Of a stretch of 5,638 nt of DNA, positions 1-5,621 are shown piece by piece; positions within the stretch are counted from its first letter, which is position 1; each line of letters starts with the position of its first letter. The position numbers and the translations under genes were made by a program. Source of the stretch: an uncultured Flavobacteriales bacterium (GTDB taxonomy: Bacteria > Bacteroidota > Bacteroidia > Flavobacteriales > BACL11); the NCBI GenBank assembly GCA_950069165.1, contig CATMIT010000091.1, forward strand, positions 1 to 5,638. Reading direction: 5' to 3'. The notes beneath the pieces were generated by a model. That model was not told where the DNA came from. It ran no database searches and was given only the letters and a program-made list of their open reading frames with translations.

Positions 1-2
1 TA

Positions 3-22
3 GTAGGAGTAAAAATCTTTAA
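3..22 (+). other. Probable frame break in ffh at the window edge
   Basis: The Ffh M domain should continue upstream of base 22, but the same frame has stops at 1-3, 4-6 and 10-12. Frame 3 reads VGVKIF from base 3, which loosely resembles the usual G-x-G-K stretch that precedes the DDDAFK motif, and it then meets a stop at 27-29. One or more insertions or deletions between about 3 and 22 would explain this. The exact base cannot be fixed from 21 nt. The AGGAG at 5-9 looks like a Shine-Dalgarno sequence but is probably accidental. Confidence 0.5.
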
Positions 23-300
23 TGTCTGATGATATTGATGTTGATATTGATGATGATGCATTTAAAGGAATTGAAGCGATTATTCATTCTATGACAAAAC
101 AGGAAAGAACAAATCCTAAGATTTTAAATGGAAGTAGAAAAAAGAGAATAGCAATGGGAAGTGGTTCAACCGTGGTTGAGGTTAATCAATTGATTAAGCA
201 GTTCAGCCAAATGGGAAAAATGATGAAGATGATGCAAGGAGATGGTGGAAAACAAATGATGCAAATGATGCAAGGAAAAGGTGGGATGCCTAAAATATGA
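22..300 (+). CDS. ffh: Signal recognition particle protein Ffh, C-terminal M domain (5'-incomplete)
   Basis: Ffh is the GTPase subunit of the signal recognition particle; it binds SRP RNA and nascent signal sequences to deliver membrane and secreted proteins to the translocon. Only the end of the M domain is readable (92 residues; whole Ffh is about 440-450). It shows DDDAFKGIEAIIHSMT (residues 10-25), the basic NGSRKKRIAMGSGS segment (36-49) and EVNQLIKQF (53-61), which together form the helical SRP-RNA-binding part. A methionine-rich tail (64-89) resembles the flexible hydrophobic end that follows. The ATG at 22 is almost certainly not the true start: it falls inside the M domain, and the NG GTPase domain must lie to the left. 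Codons just upstream in this frame are stops (1-3, 4-6, 10-12), so the frame breaks near the window edge. The stop lies 10 nt before the folD ATG. Identity is confident; whether the gene is intact cannot be judged. Confidence 0.93.
   Translation: MSDDIDVDIDDDAFKGIEAIIHSMTKQERTNPKILNGSRKKRIAMGSGSTVVEVNQLIKQFSQMGKMMKMMQGDGGKQMMQMMQGKGGMPKI
220..291 (+). repeat. Imperfect 36-nt tandem duplication in the Ffh methionine-rich tail
   Basis: Bases 220-255 and 256-291 are two adjacent 12-codon units reading MMKMMQGDGGKQ and MMQMMQGKGGMP. They differ at 9 of 36 bases by direct comparison, and 5 of those fall in the first 30. Tails rich in M, Q and G are usual in Ffh; the in-register duplication suggests how this one lengthened. 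Confidence 0.6.
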
Positions 301-310
301 CATTAGAATT

Positions 311-1186
311 ATGCAAATACTTGACGGAAAAAAAACAGCAAGCGATATAAAGGAAGATATAGCAGTTGAGGTTGCTAATCTTCTAGCTAGTGGAAGTAAA
401 AAACCCCATTTGGCAGCAATTTTGGTTGGCTCGGATGGAGCAAGTGAAACCTATGTTAATGCAAAAGTGAAGGCTTGTGAAAGGGTAGGATTTGATTCTA
501 CTTTGGTTCGTTTTGAAACGGATGTAACAGAGGAAGAATTATTGTCAGAGATTGAAAAAATAAATAATAATTCGGATATAGATGGTTTGATTGTTCAACT
601 TCCTTTACCGAGTCATATTAATGAAATGAAGGTGACAGAAGCGATTTCTCCTAAAAAAGATGTAGATGGTTTTCATCCTGAAAATATTGGAAGAATGACC
701 TTGAATTCACCAACATTTTTACCAGCAACCCCTGCTGGCATTTTAGAACTATTGGAGCGGTATAAAGTGGAAACTGTAGGTAAACATTGTGTAATTGTGG
801 GCAGAAGCAATATTGTGGGTTTGCCAATGAGTATTTTGATGGCACAAAAAAGTTATCCTGGCAATTGTACGGTTACCCTTACGCACAGCAAAACTCATAA
901 CTTAAAAGAGATTTGTAAAACTGCTGACATCTTAATAGTGGCTTTAGGTAAAGCTGAATTTGTTACTGCCGATATGATAAAGGAAGGAGTATGTATTATT
1001 GATGTAGGAATCACAAGAGTAAAGTCCGATAAAACAAAAAGTGGCTGGAAACTTTTGGGTGATGTCGCTTTTGAGTCAGTAAAAGATAAATGCAGTTTTA
1101 TTACTCCAGTGCCTGGTGGCGTTGGTCCTATGACCATAGCCATGCTACTGAAAAACACCTTAATTTCTGCAAAAGGTAAAACCTAA
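311..1186 (+). CDS. folD: Bifunctional methylenetetrahydrofolate dehydrogenase / methenyltetrahydrofolate cyclohydrolase FolD
   Basis: FolD is a cytosolic enzyme that oxidises 5,10-methylene-THF to 5,10-methenyl-THF with NADP+ and hydrolyses the latter to 10-formyl-THF, supplying one-carbon units for purines and formyl-methionine. The product is 291 residues, normal for the family. Key parts are YVNAK (48-52, with the catalytic Lys52), DGLIVQLPLP (91-100, Gln96), KKDVDGFHPENIG (115-127, Asp119), PATPAGI (138-144), the dinucleotide-binding GRSNIVGLP (164-172) and the C-terminal PVPGGVGPMT (266-275). No active-site residue appears to be missing. The ATG at 311 is chosen because MQILDGKKTA is the usual family N-terminus; a GTG at 281 would add ten residues and overlap ffh. 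It sits 10 nt after ffh and 5 nt before queE with no Shine-Dalgarno, so it is probably transcribed from an ffh or earlier promoter. Confidence 0.97.
   Translation: MQILDGKKTASDIKEDIAVEVANLLASGSKKPHLAAILVGSDGASETYVNAKVKACERVGFDSTLVRFETDVTEEELLSEIEKINNNSDIDGLIVQLPLPSHINEMKVTEAISPKKDVDGFHPENIGRMTLNSPTFLPATPAGILELLERYKVETVGKHCVIVGRSNIVGLPMSILMAQKSYPGNCTVTLTHSKTHNLKEICKTADILIVALGKAEFVTADMIKEGVCIIDVGITRVKSDKTKSGWKLLGDVAFESVKDKCSFITPVPGGVGPMTIAMLLKNTLISAKGKT
722..745 (+). repeat. Terminator-like hairpin inside folD (coding-driven)
   Basis: CCAGCA (722-727) and TGCTGG (733-738) form a 6-bp stem with the 5-nt loop ACCCC, followed by CATTTTA. The shape resembles a weak intrinsic terminator, but the bases encode the conserved PATPAGI motif of FolD, and the T tract is short and interrupted. 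It is listed as a visible structure, not as a functional terminator. Confidence 0.2.
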
Positions 1187-1191
1187 AATTT

Positions 1192-1824
1192 ATGAATATT
1201 GCAGAGGATTTACTAATAAAAGAAGGGACACTTTTACCTTTAATGGAAGCTTTTTATAGCATTCAAGGGGAGGGTTTTCATACTGGAAAATCTGCTTATT
1301 TCTTACGAATTGGAGGTTGTGATGTGGGTTGTCATTGGTGTGATGTAAAGGAAAGCTGGGATGCAAACCTACATCCGCTAACTAAAGTGGAAGATATTAT
1401 CAAAGGGATTGATGAAACAAAAATAAATACGGTAGTAATTACAGGAGGAGAGCCACTGATGTGGAATATGGATTTTTTAACAAAATCCTTAAAAAAGAAA
1501 GGATTGCAAGTGCATTTGGAAACTTCTGGAGCTTATCCATTGAGTGGGGAGTTTGATTGGATTTGTCTTTCCCCAAAAAAGAATCAGAAACCCCTTGATG
1601 AAATAAAACCCTTGGCAAATGAGTTAAAGATAATTGTACAAAACAAACATGATTTGAAATGGGCTAAGCAACAGAAACAATTTGTTTCCCCCTCTTGCAA
1701 ATTGTATTTGCAGCCCGAATGGAGCAAAAGGGAACAGGTAATGCCAATGATAACAGATTTTGTTATGGATAATATAGAGTGGCAAGTTTCCTTGCAAAGC
1801 CATAAATACATGAATCTTCCGTAA
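1192..1824 (+). CDS. queE: 7-carboxy-7-deazaguanine synthase QueE (radical SAM)
   Basis: QueE converts 6-carboxytetrahydropterin to 7-carboxy-7-deazaguanine, the ring-contraction step on the way to preQ0 and queuosine in tRNA; it uses a [4Fe-4S] cluster, S-adenosylmethionine and Mg2+. The 210-residue product is of usual length. It shows FYSIQGEG (21-28, substrate region), the cluster-binding C43-x3-C47-x2-C50 in GGCDVGCHWCD, the SAM-binding TGGEP (84-88), LETSG (109-113) and LSPKK (126-130), and ends in SLQSHKYMNLP, which matches the usual family end. The ATG at 1192 is preferred over Met18 because the family normally carries a short leader before LPLMEAFYSIQGEG. It lies 5 nt after folD and 1 nt before the next gene, so it is probably cotranscribed. 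No queC, queD or queF is in the window; the partner enzymes must be encoded elsewhere. Confidence 0.96.
   Translation: MNIAEDLLIKEGTLLPLMEAFYSIQGEGFHTGKSAYFLRIGGCDVGCHWCDVKESWDANLHPLTKVEDIIKGIDETKINTVVITGGEPLMWNMDFLTKSLKKKGLQVHLETSGAYPLSGEFDWICLSPKKNQKPLDEIKPLANELKIIVQNKHDLKWAKQQKQFVSPSCKLYLQPEWSKREQVMPMITDFVMDNIEWQVSLQSHKYMNLP
1696..1712 (+). repeat. 7-bp perfect inverted repeat in queE
   Basis: TGCAAAT (1696-1702) and ATTTGCA (1706-1712) are perfect complements around the 3-nt loop TGT. The repeat lies within codons for CKLYLQ, has no T tract, and is of a size expected by chance in AT-rich DNA. No function is claimed. Confidence 0.2.
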
Positions 1825-1825
1825 A

Positions 1826-3454
1826 ATGCGAAAAATACTTTTTCTATTATTGCTATTTTCCACCCTTGTTTTCTCTCAGAAAAAGGACTACAAAACTTAT
1901 GATAAGGCCATTTCTTATTTTAATGCTGGAGAGGTAGAAAAAGCAAAAAAAAGTATAAATAAGTGCTTACAAAAAAATGCAAGTTGGGAAAAACCATATC
2001 AACTTCTTGGTAAAATTTATGAAGAAGAAGGAGATATTGAATTAGCGGTTGAGAATTATTACAGAGGATTTGAGCATGAAAATCCTATTGACCAATTATG
2101 GTGGCAAAAAATAGGGGATTTGTATTTTGAAAATGGAATGTACCCAGATGCTATTTATCATTTTAAGAAATTTGTTGCTTTTCAAAATAAAGAAGAAGCA
2201 TTTTACAAAAAAGCCATCAAGCATATTCAGGATTGTATGTTTGCAATTTTAGCCATGCAAAATCCTGTGGAATTTAAGCCAAAAAATATGGGTGAGCATA
2301 TCAATTCTGAAATGGCGGAATATTTGCCTTTTATCTCGGCTGATGGCAAGCAATTTGTAATTACAAGAAAAGTAAAAGGAGAAATGGATTTACAAGAAGA
2401 TTTCTATTATTCCCAGAAGGATGAGAGTAACAATTGGCAAAAAGTAAAAAAGATGAGTAGCATCAATACCCCTTTTAATGAAGGTGCGATTTCTATATCG
2501 GCTGATGGTAGATTTTTGGTTTTTACCGCTTGCAATAGGGAGGATAGCAAAGGAAGTTGCGATTTGTATATTCAGTTTTCTGAAAAGGAAAAGGCTATTA
2601 ATCTAAAAAGTGTGAATAGTAAAAATTGGGATACGCAAGGCTGCTTTTCTCCTGATGGAAAGTTTCTTTATTTTGTTAGCAATCGCTCAGGAGGATATGG
2701 AGGAAAGGATATTTGGATTTCTGAAATAGGAGAAAATGGCTTTGGACAACCATTTAATGCTGGCTCAACAATCAACACAGAATATAATGAAATGTCCCCT
2801 TTTCTGCATGCCGATAACCTCACGCTTTATTTTGCTTCTAATGGACATATTGGATTAGGTAATTTTGATTTGTTTGTAAGTAGAAGAAAAAATACTGAGC
2901 AAAAATGGAGCAAACCAGAAAATATGGGATATCCCATAAACACGCATAAACTAGAGAATTCGTTAATTGTTGCAAGTGATGGCAAAACAGCTTATTATGC
3001 ATCTGATAAAAACGGATACGGATTAGAGGATATTTTTTGGTTTGAATTGCCAAAAGAAAAACAGGCCAATGAAATTTCGGATTTAGAATTAGAAATAATC
3101 ACTAGGAAAGTAGGAGAGGAGGTGATACTTAAAAATGTACATTTTGCACATAATTCTTTTGAGTTAGATAAAAGCTCATTTACAGATTTAAATATTCTAA
3201 TTACTTATTTAAAGAAAAATCCGCAAATTAAAATAGAAATTCAAGGGCATACCGACAATATTGGGGAAGAAAAAGAAAATCAAATTCTATCAGAAAATAG
3301 AGCTATTGCAGTATATAATTACCTTACACAAAACAACATTTCTGAAAACAGATTAGGCTACAAAGGTTTTGGTGAACAAAAACCACTTCTTTCTAACAAA
3401 AAGGAAAATGGAAGAAGAATAAATAGAAGGACTTCTTTTAAGATTATTCTATAA
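1826..3454 (+). CDS. Secreted TPR / PD40 beta-propeller / OmpA-domain protein, PorE-like
   Basis: This is a 542-residue envelope protein. A signal peptide (about 1-17, MRKILFLLLLFSTLVFS) has no lipobox cysteine, so it is probably cut by signal peptidase I before Gln18. Two or three TPR-like helical hairpins follow (about 22-125). Next come five PD40 blades (about 155-408) with SADGK (171-175), SADGR (225-229), SPDGK (275-279), a degenerate HADN (328-331) and ASDGK (383-387). The OmpA C-terminal domain (about 434-542) keeps GHTDNIG (474-480, peptidoglycan-binding Asp477) and NRR (533-535), so it should bind peptidoglycan in the periplasm. The order TPR, propeller, OmpA is that of PorE, a type IX secretion component of Porphyromonas. 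PorE also has a carboxypeptidase-regulatory-like domain before OmpA; here only about 25 linker residues (410-433) stand in its place. A role in type IX secretion is therefore inference; a general cell-wall anchor is the alternative. The ATG follows the queE stop by 1 nt. Confidence 0.88.
   Translation: MRKILFLLLLFSTLVFSQKKDYKTYDKAISYFNAGEVEKAKKSINKCLQKNASWEKPYQLLGKIYEEEGDIELAVENYYRGFEHENPIDQLWWQKIGDLYFENGMYPDAIYHFKKFVAFQNKEEAFYKKAIKHIQDCMFAILAMQNPVEFKPKNMGEHINSEMAEYLPFISADGKQFVITRKVKGEMDLQEDFYYSQKDESNNWQKVKKMSSINTPFNEGAISISADGRFLVFTACNREDSKGSCDLYIQFSEKEKAINLKSVNSKNWDTQGCFSPDGKFLYFVSNRSGGYGGKDIWISEIGENGFGQPFNAGSTINTEYNEMSPFLHADNLTLYFASNGHIGLGNFDLFVSRRKNTEQKWSKPENMGYPINTHKLENSLIVASDGKTAYYASDKNGYGLEDIFWFELPKEKQANEISDLELEIITRKVGEEVILKNVHFAHNSFELDKSSFTDLNILITYLKKNPQIKIEIQGHTDNIGEEKENQILSENRAIAVYNYLTQNNISENRLGYKGFGEQKPLLSNKKENGRRINRRTSFKIIL
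2300..3050 (+). repeat. Five PD40 blade repeats within the OmpA-domain gene
   Basis: Five blades of about 50-55 residues begin with a similar turn: INSEMAEY (159-166), INTPFNEG (213-220), VNSKNWDTQ (263-271), INTEYNEM (316-323) and INTHKLEN (371-378). In each the turn is followed a few residues later by the S-A/P-D-G strand (degenerate in blade 4) and then an aromatic strand. Start-to-start spacing is 54, 50, 53 and 55 residues. Blade 2 carries Cys236 and Cys245, close enough to form a disulfide in the periplasm. Confidence 0.7.
2923..2938 (+). repeat. 16-bp perfect palindrome TATGGGATATCCCATA
   Basis: The sequence is its own reverse complement over 16 bp with no spacer. It lies in codons for NMGYPIN between propeller blades 4 and 5 of the OmpA-domain protein. 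That peptide is the usual inter-blade turn, so coding constraint explains part of it. No operator role is supported, since it is more than 1 kb into a gene. Confidence 0.4.
3444..3454. other. 11-bp tail-to-tail overlap of convergent genes
   Basis: The stop of the + strand OmpA-domain gene (TAA, 3452-3454) lies inside the last codons of the - strand OstA-like gene, whose own stop (TAA on the minus strand) is at 3444-3446. Both protein ends look natural for their families (NRRTSFKIIL and ADIFIE). There is no intergenic space for a separate terminator, and I see no strong GC hairpin with a T tract around it on either strand. Confidence 0.85.
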
Positions 3455-4931
3455 AAATATCGGCTTTACTTTTTGGCTGTTCGTCACCTCTCCACAAAAA
3501 CCCTTTCAATATTTTGTCTTTTTCTGCTATTTTATCCATAGGGTGCATAATAGCAGCTGGTTTGGTATGGAAGCTAATACCATCCAATTCATTTTCTTTA
3601 AAAAAAAGGGTAATATCAGAGCAGTCAGTTGTGTTAATGCCAATATTTTCTTTATTGTCATTTTGTGCCAAAAAGATGGTTTGCCCATTTCCAATAACCA
3701 CTATTTTGTGTAATTTATTTTCCTTAAAAAATCCCGTCATTATTTTACCCTTTATTTGGTTGTAATTAAGAGAATCTTCTTTGGAAATTATCATTGGGTT
3801 TTGCTTTAAAAACATTTTTTTGATTTTTCCACTGCTCACCAAAAGGTTAATGCTATCAGCAGTAATTTGAAACTTATCGCTCCAAATAATTGGGTTTTTA
3901 AAAAGTTCAATGGTGGAATCTTGCAAATTATAAGAAAGAGAATCGCATTTGGCTTGCATATCGATTTTGTAGCATTTTACATTATTGTAGGCATTTATCT
4001 TCCTTTTGTTTTCTACTTTTGTGCTTTTTATAGTATCGGCATGCACAAAGAGAGTATCCTTATCTGCAATCAAATTCAAAAGGGCATTTTGGGTAACCAT
4101 GGCATTTTGAGTTTTCTCAAAATACTCGCCCAAATCACCAGTAATAAATAAATTATTAACTGTATCAATTAGGTATATATTACGGATGGCTTTTCCATAA
4201 CCCTTATTTCTATCATAAAAAATACTATCGCCCTTTAAAATAAAATCCTGATGTGTGATGCTTGCATTTTTCTGAAACTGAGAAATATTACTTTCTGTAT
4301 TGTACCAGCCATTTTCACAATAAATTATATTCTCCTCTGATGTGATGGTTGTCGGCCCTTGAAAGAAACTAACTTTCGTTTTAGAGTTGTACAACATGGT
4401 GTCGGTTCTCATGATGTAATCTTTGTTAATCACCTCTACATTCCCCTTAAAATAAAACAAATGGGTTTTGGAATGATAACTTCCTTTGTCTGAAACTAAA
4501 TTGTTATTTCCATCTTTTATTTCTCCTTTTGTTGGATAATGGGCTATGTCTTTTTCCAAATCATAATTGATTTGCTCGGTAGTAAGTTGCATGTGTTTAT
4601 CCACCAATTTTACATTATATTTGATGATAGCCTTGCTAATATCCCCATCATAAAAAAGTTGTTTTCCATATAATTTCAAAGTATCGCCTTGGTTTATTTT
4701 GATATGCCCAAATGCGTCCATTTTATTGTTTTTATACTGATAAGCACTATCGCATTGCATGATGGTTCCCTCATGTTTGAAGGATACATTCCCAACTAAT
4801 TTTCCGTAATCCGGATGTTTATTATTGTCAAATATAAAATTATCCGCATGGATAATTTCAATTTGCTTTTGTGCTTTTATGTGGTAAAAACTGCACAAAA
4901 AAAGTGGCAGTATAAAAAGGATGTTTTTCAA
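3444..4931 (-). CDS. OstA/LptA-like envelope protein with signal peptide, TTG start
   Basis: This 495-residue protein resembles the OstA-like proteins of Bacteroidota, related to LptA and the N-terminal part of LptD, which bind or carry lipopolysaccharide across the periplasm. The signal peptide (1-20) ends in HIKA before Gln21. Cys13 follows leucine, so it is not a lipobox. After it come repeated short beta strands of the OstA type, for example GKLVGNVSF (43-51), GHIKI (75-79), LKLYGKQLFYDGD (85-97), then a second round with LFYFKGNVEVI (158-168) and YIMRTDTMLY (172-181). The end, ILKGFLWRGDEQPKSKADIF, looks complete. The start is TTG at 4929-4931: purA's TAG is the preceding codon in the same frame, the next ATG is Met58, and only the TTG gives a full signal peptide. 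It directly follows purA, so it should be cotranscribed and perhaps translationally coupled. Whether it is a true LptA or another assembly factor cannot be told from sequence. Confidence 0.85.
   Translation of the reverse strand: MKNILFILPLFLCSFYHIKAQKQIEIIHADNFIFDNNKHPDYGKLVGNVSFKHEGTIMQCDSAYQYKNNKMDAFGHIKINQGDTLKLYGKQLFYDGDISKAIIKYNVKLVDKHMQLTTEQINYDLEKDIAHYPTKGEIKDGNNNLVSDKGSYHSKTHLFYFKGNVEVINKDYIMRTDTMLYNSKTKVSFFQGPTTITSEENIIYCENGWYNTESNISQFQKNASITHQDFILKGDSIFYDRNKGYGKAIRNIYLIDTVNNLFITGDLGEYFEKTQNAMVTQNALLNLIADKDTLFVHADTIKSTKVENKRKINAYNNVKCYKIDMQAKCDSLSYNLQDSTIELFKNPIIWSDKFQITADSINLLVSSGKIKKMFLKQNPMIISKEDSLNYNQIKGKIMTGFFKENKLHKIVVIGNGQTIFLAQNDNKENIGINTTDCSDITLFFKENELDGISFHTKPAAIMHPMDKIAEKDKILKGFLWRGDEQPKSKADIFIE
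4101..4130 (-). repeat. Imperfect hairpin with 8-bp perfect core inside the OstA-like gene
   Basis: ATTTTGAG (4104-4111) and CTCAAAAT (4116-4123) pair perfectly around the loop TTTT (TTTT on +, AAAA on -). GGC (4101-4103) and GCC (4128-4130) can extend the stem past a 4-nt bulge (ACTC). It lies within codons for GEYFEKTQNA. No T tract follows on the minus strand, so it does not look like a terminator. It could be chance. Confidence 0.35.
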
Positions 4932-4934
4932 CTA
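4929..4934 (-). other. Abutting stop/start TAG|TTG between purA and the OstA-like gene
   Basis: On the minus strand purA ends AAA-TAG and the next three bases, TTG, start the OstA-like protein with AAA-AAC following. The two genes share a frame and have zero spacing. No Shine-Dalgarno is visible in the purA tail upstream (ACTTTTTTCAAA). The arrangement suggests that ribosomes finishing purA reinitiate on the TTG. Confidence 0.65.
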
Positions 4935-5621
4935 TTTGAAAAAAGTTTGTTTTCTATCTGGCCCCACCGAAATAATGCTGATAGACGTTTCTAATTCCCT
5001 TTCCAAATAAGCAATATAATCGTGAAAGGCTTTTGGGGCATCTGCTAATTTTTCCAAACTCATCAAGTCTTCTTTCCACCCTTTCAATTCTTCAAAAATA
5101 GGAGTGAGTCCATCATTGGCTTCAAATGGTAAATAGTCGATTTTTTCACCATTAAAATGGTAATGGGTGCAAACTTTTATCTTATCAATTCCAGAAAGCA
5201 CATCTCCTTTCATCATCATAAGTTTAGTAACGCCATTTATATTGATTGCGTATTTCAAAGCCGGTAAATCTATCCAACCACATCTTCTTGGTCTTCCGGT
5301 TGTAGCTCCAAATTCATTACCCACTTTTCCCATATGTTCACCAACCTCATCAAAAAGTTCCGTAGGGAATGGGCCTGAACCAACTCTGGTACAATAGGCT
5401 TTAAAAATTCCAAAAACCTCTTCTATTTTATTTGGTGCAATTCCCAAACCTGTGCAAGCGCCAGCCGCTATGGTATTGGATGAAGTGACAAAAGGATAAG
5501 AGCCAAAATCGATATCCAAAAGGGTGCCTTGAGCTCCTTCTGCCAAAATATTTTTTCCCTTTTTTATGGCTTTGTGCAAATAATGTTCGCTCTCGATATG
5601 CTCGAGCATGCGAACCACCAT
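4932..5621 (-). CDS. purA: Adenylosuccinate synthase PurA, C-terminal half (5'-incomplete)
   Basis: PurA catalyses the GTP-dependent joining of IMP and aspartate to adenylosuccinate, the committed step from IMP to AMP, in the cytosol. The 229 readable residues cover roughly the second half of a protein of about 425. They hold EGAQGTLLDIDFGSYPFVTSSN (28-49, split as EGAQGTLLDID at 28-38 and FGSYPFVTSSN at 39-49), TRVGSGPFPTEL (78-89), the aspartate/IMP loop GATTGRPRR (105-113), VLSGIDKIKVC (141-151) and the terminal GPDR (220-223). The guanine-contact motif, usually T-K-x-D, reads M-K-G-D (137-140) and keeps the Lys and Asp. The catalytic N-terminal part (P-loop-like GDEGKG, Asp, His) lies off the window. 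The ATG at 5619-5621 is internal to the family and not the real start; the frame breaks there (see the neighbouring entry). It is the first readable gene of the minus-strand unit, followed without a gap by the OstA-like gene. Confidence 0.95.
   Translation of the reverse strand: MVVRMLEHIESEHYLHKAIKKGKNILAEGAQGTLLDIDFGSYPFVTSSNTIAAGACTGLGIAPNKIEEVFGIFKAYCTRVGSGPFPTELFDEVGEHMGKVGNEFGATTGRPRRCGWIDLPALKYAININGVTKLMMMKGDVLSGIDKIKVCTHYHFNGEKIDYLPFEANDGLTPIFEELKGWKEDLMSLEKLADAPKAFHDYIAYLERELETSISIISVGPDRKQTFFK
5598..5609 (-). repeat. 12-bp palindrome ATGCTCGAGCAT in purA
   Basis: A perfect 12-bp palindrome lies in the codons for MLEH, about 12 bp from the purA frame break. Its nearness to a likely sequence error is noted because small palindromes can disturb sequencing or polymerase. 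No biological role is supported. Confidence 0.25.

Noticed and set aside
5..22. AGGAG followed 12 nt later by ATG, suggesting a standalone small Met-rich protein with its own ribosome site.
   Set aside because: The protein begins inside a recognisable Ffh M domain, the spacing is long, and this phylum rarely uses such sites. A frame error at the window edge explains it better.
281..310. GTG at 281 as the folD start, giving 301 residues and a 20-nt overlap with ffh.
   Set aside because: The family N-terminus MQILDGKKTA begins at the ATG at 311; the extra ten residues match nothing expected.
722..745. GC-rich stem-loop followed by TTTT in folD as an attenuator or terminator.
   Set aside because: The bases are fixed by the conserved PATPAGI motif, the T run is only four long after CA, and it would stop three downstream genes.
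651..1158. Minus-strand open frames of 64 and 87 residues (651-845, 895-1158) opposite folD.
   Set aside because: They lie entirely opposite a strongly conserved gene, have no family resemblance and no start context of their own.
1584..1863. Two cysteine/leucine-rich minus-strand open frames opposite queE.
   Set aside because: Antisense shadows of AT-rich coding sequence; queE is complete on the other strand.
3425..3440. AGAAG-GA-CTTCT followed by TTTT near the end of the OmpA-domain gene as its terminator.
   Set aside because: A 2-nt loop is too tight and opening it leaves a four-pair AT-rich stem, too weak to call.
3514..4151. Hydrophobic + strand open frames (83 and 94 residues) opposite the OstA-like gene, looking like small membrane proteins.
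   Set aside because: Hydrophobicity arises from the complement of lysine/asparagine-rich codons; no start signal or family match is seen.
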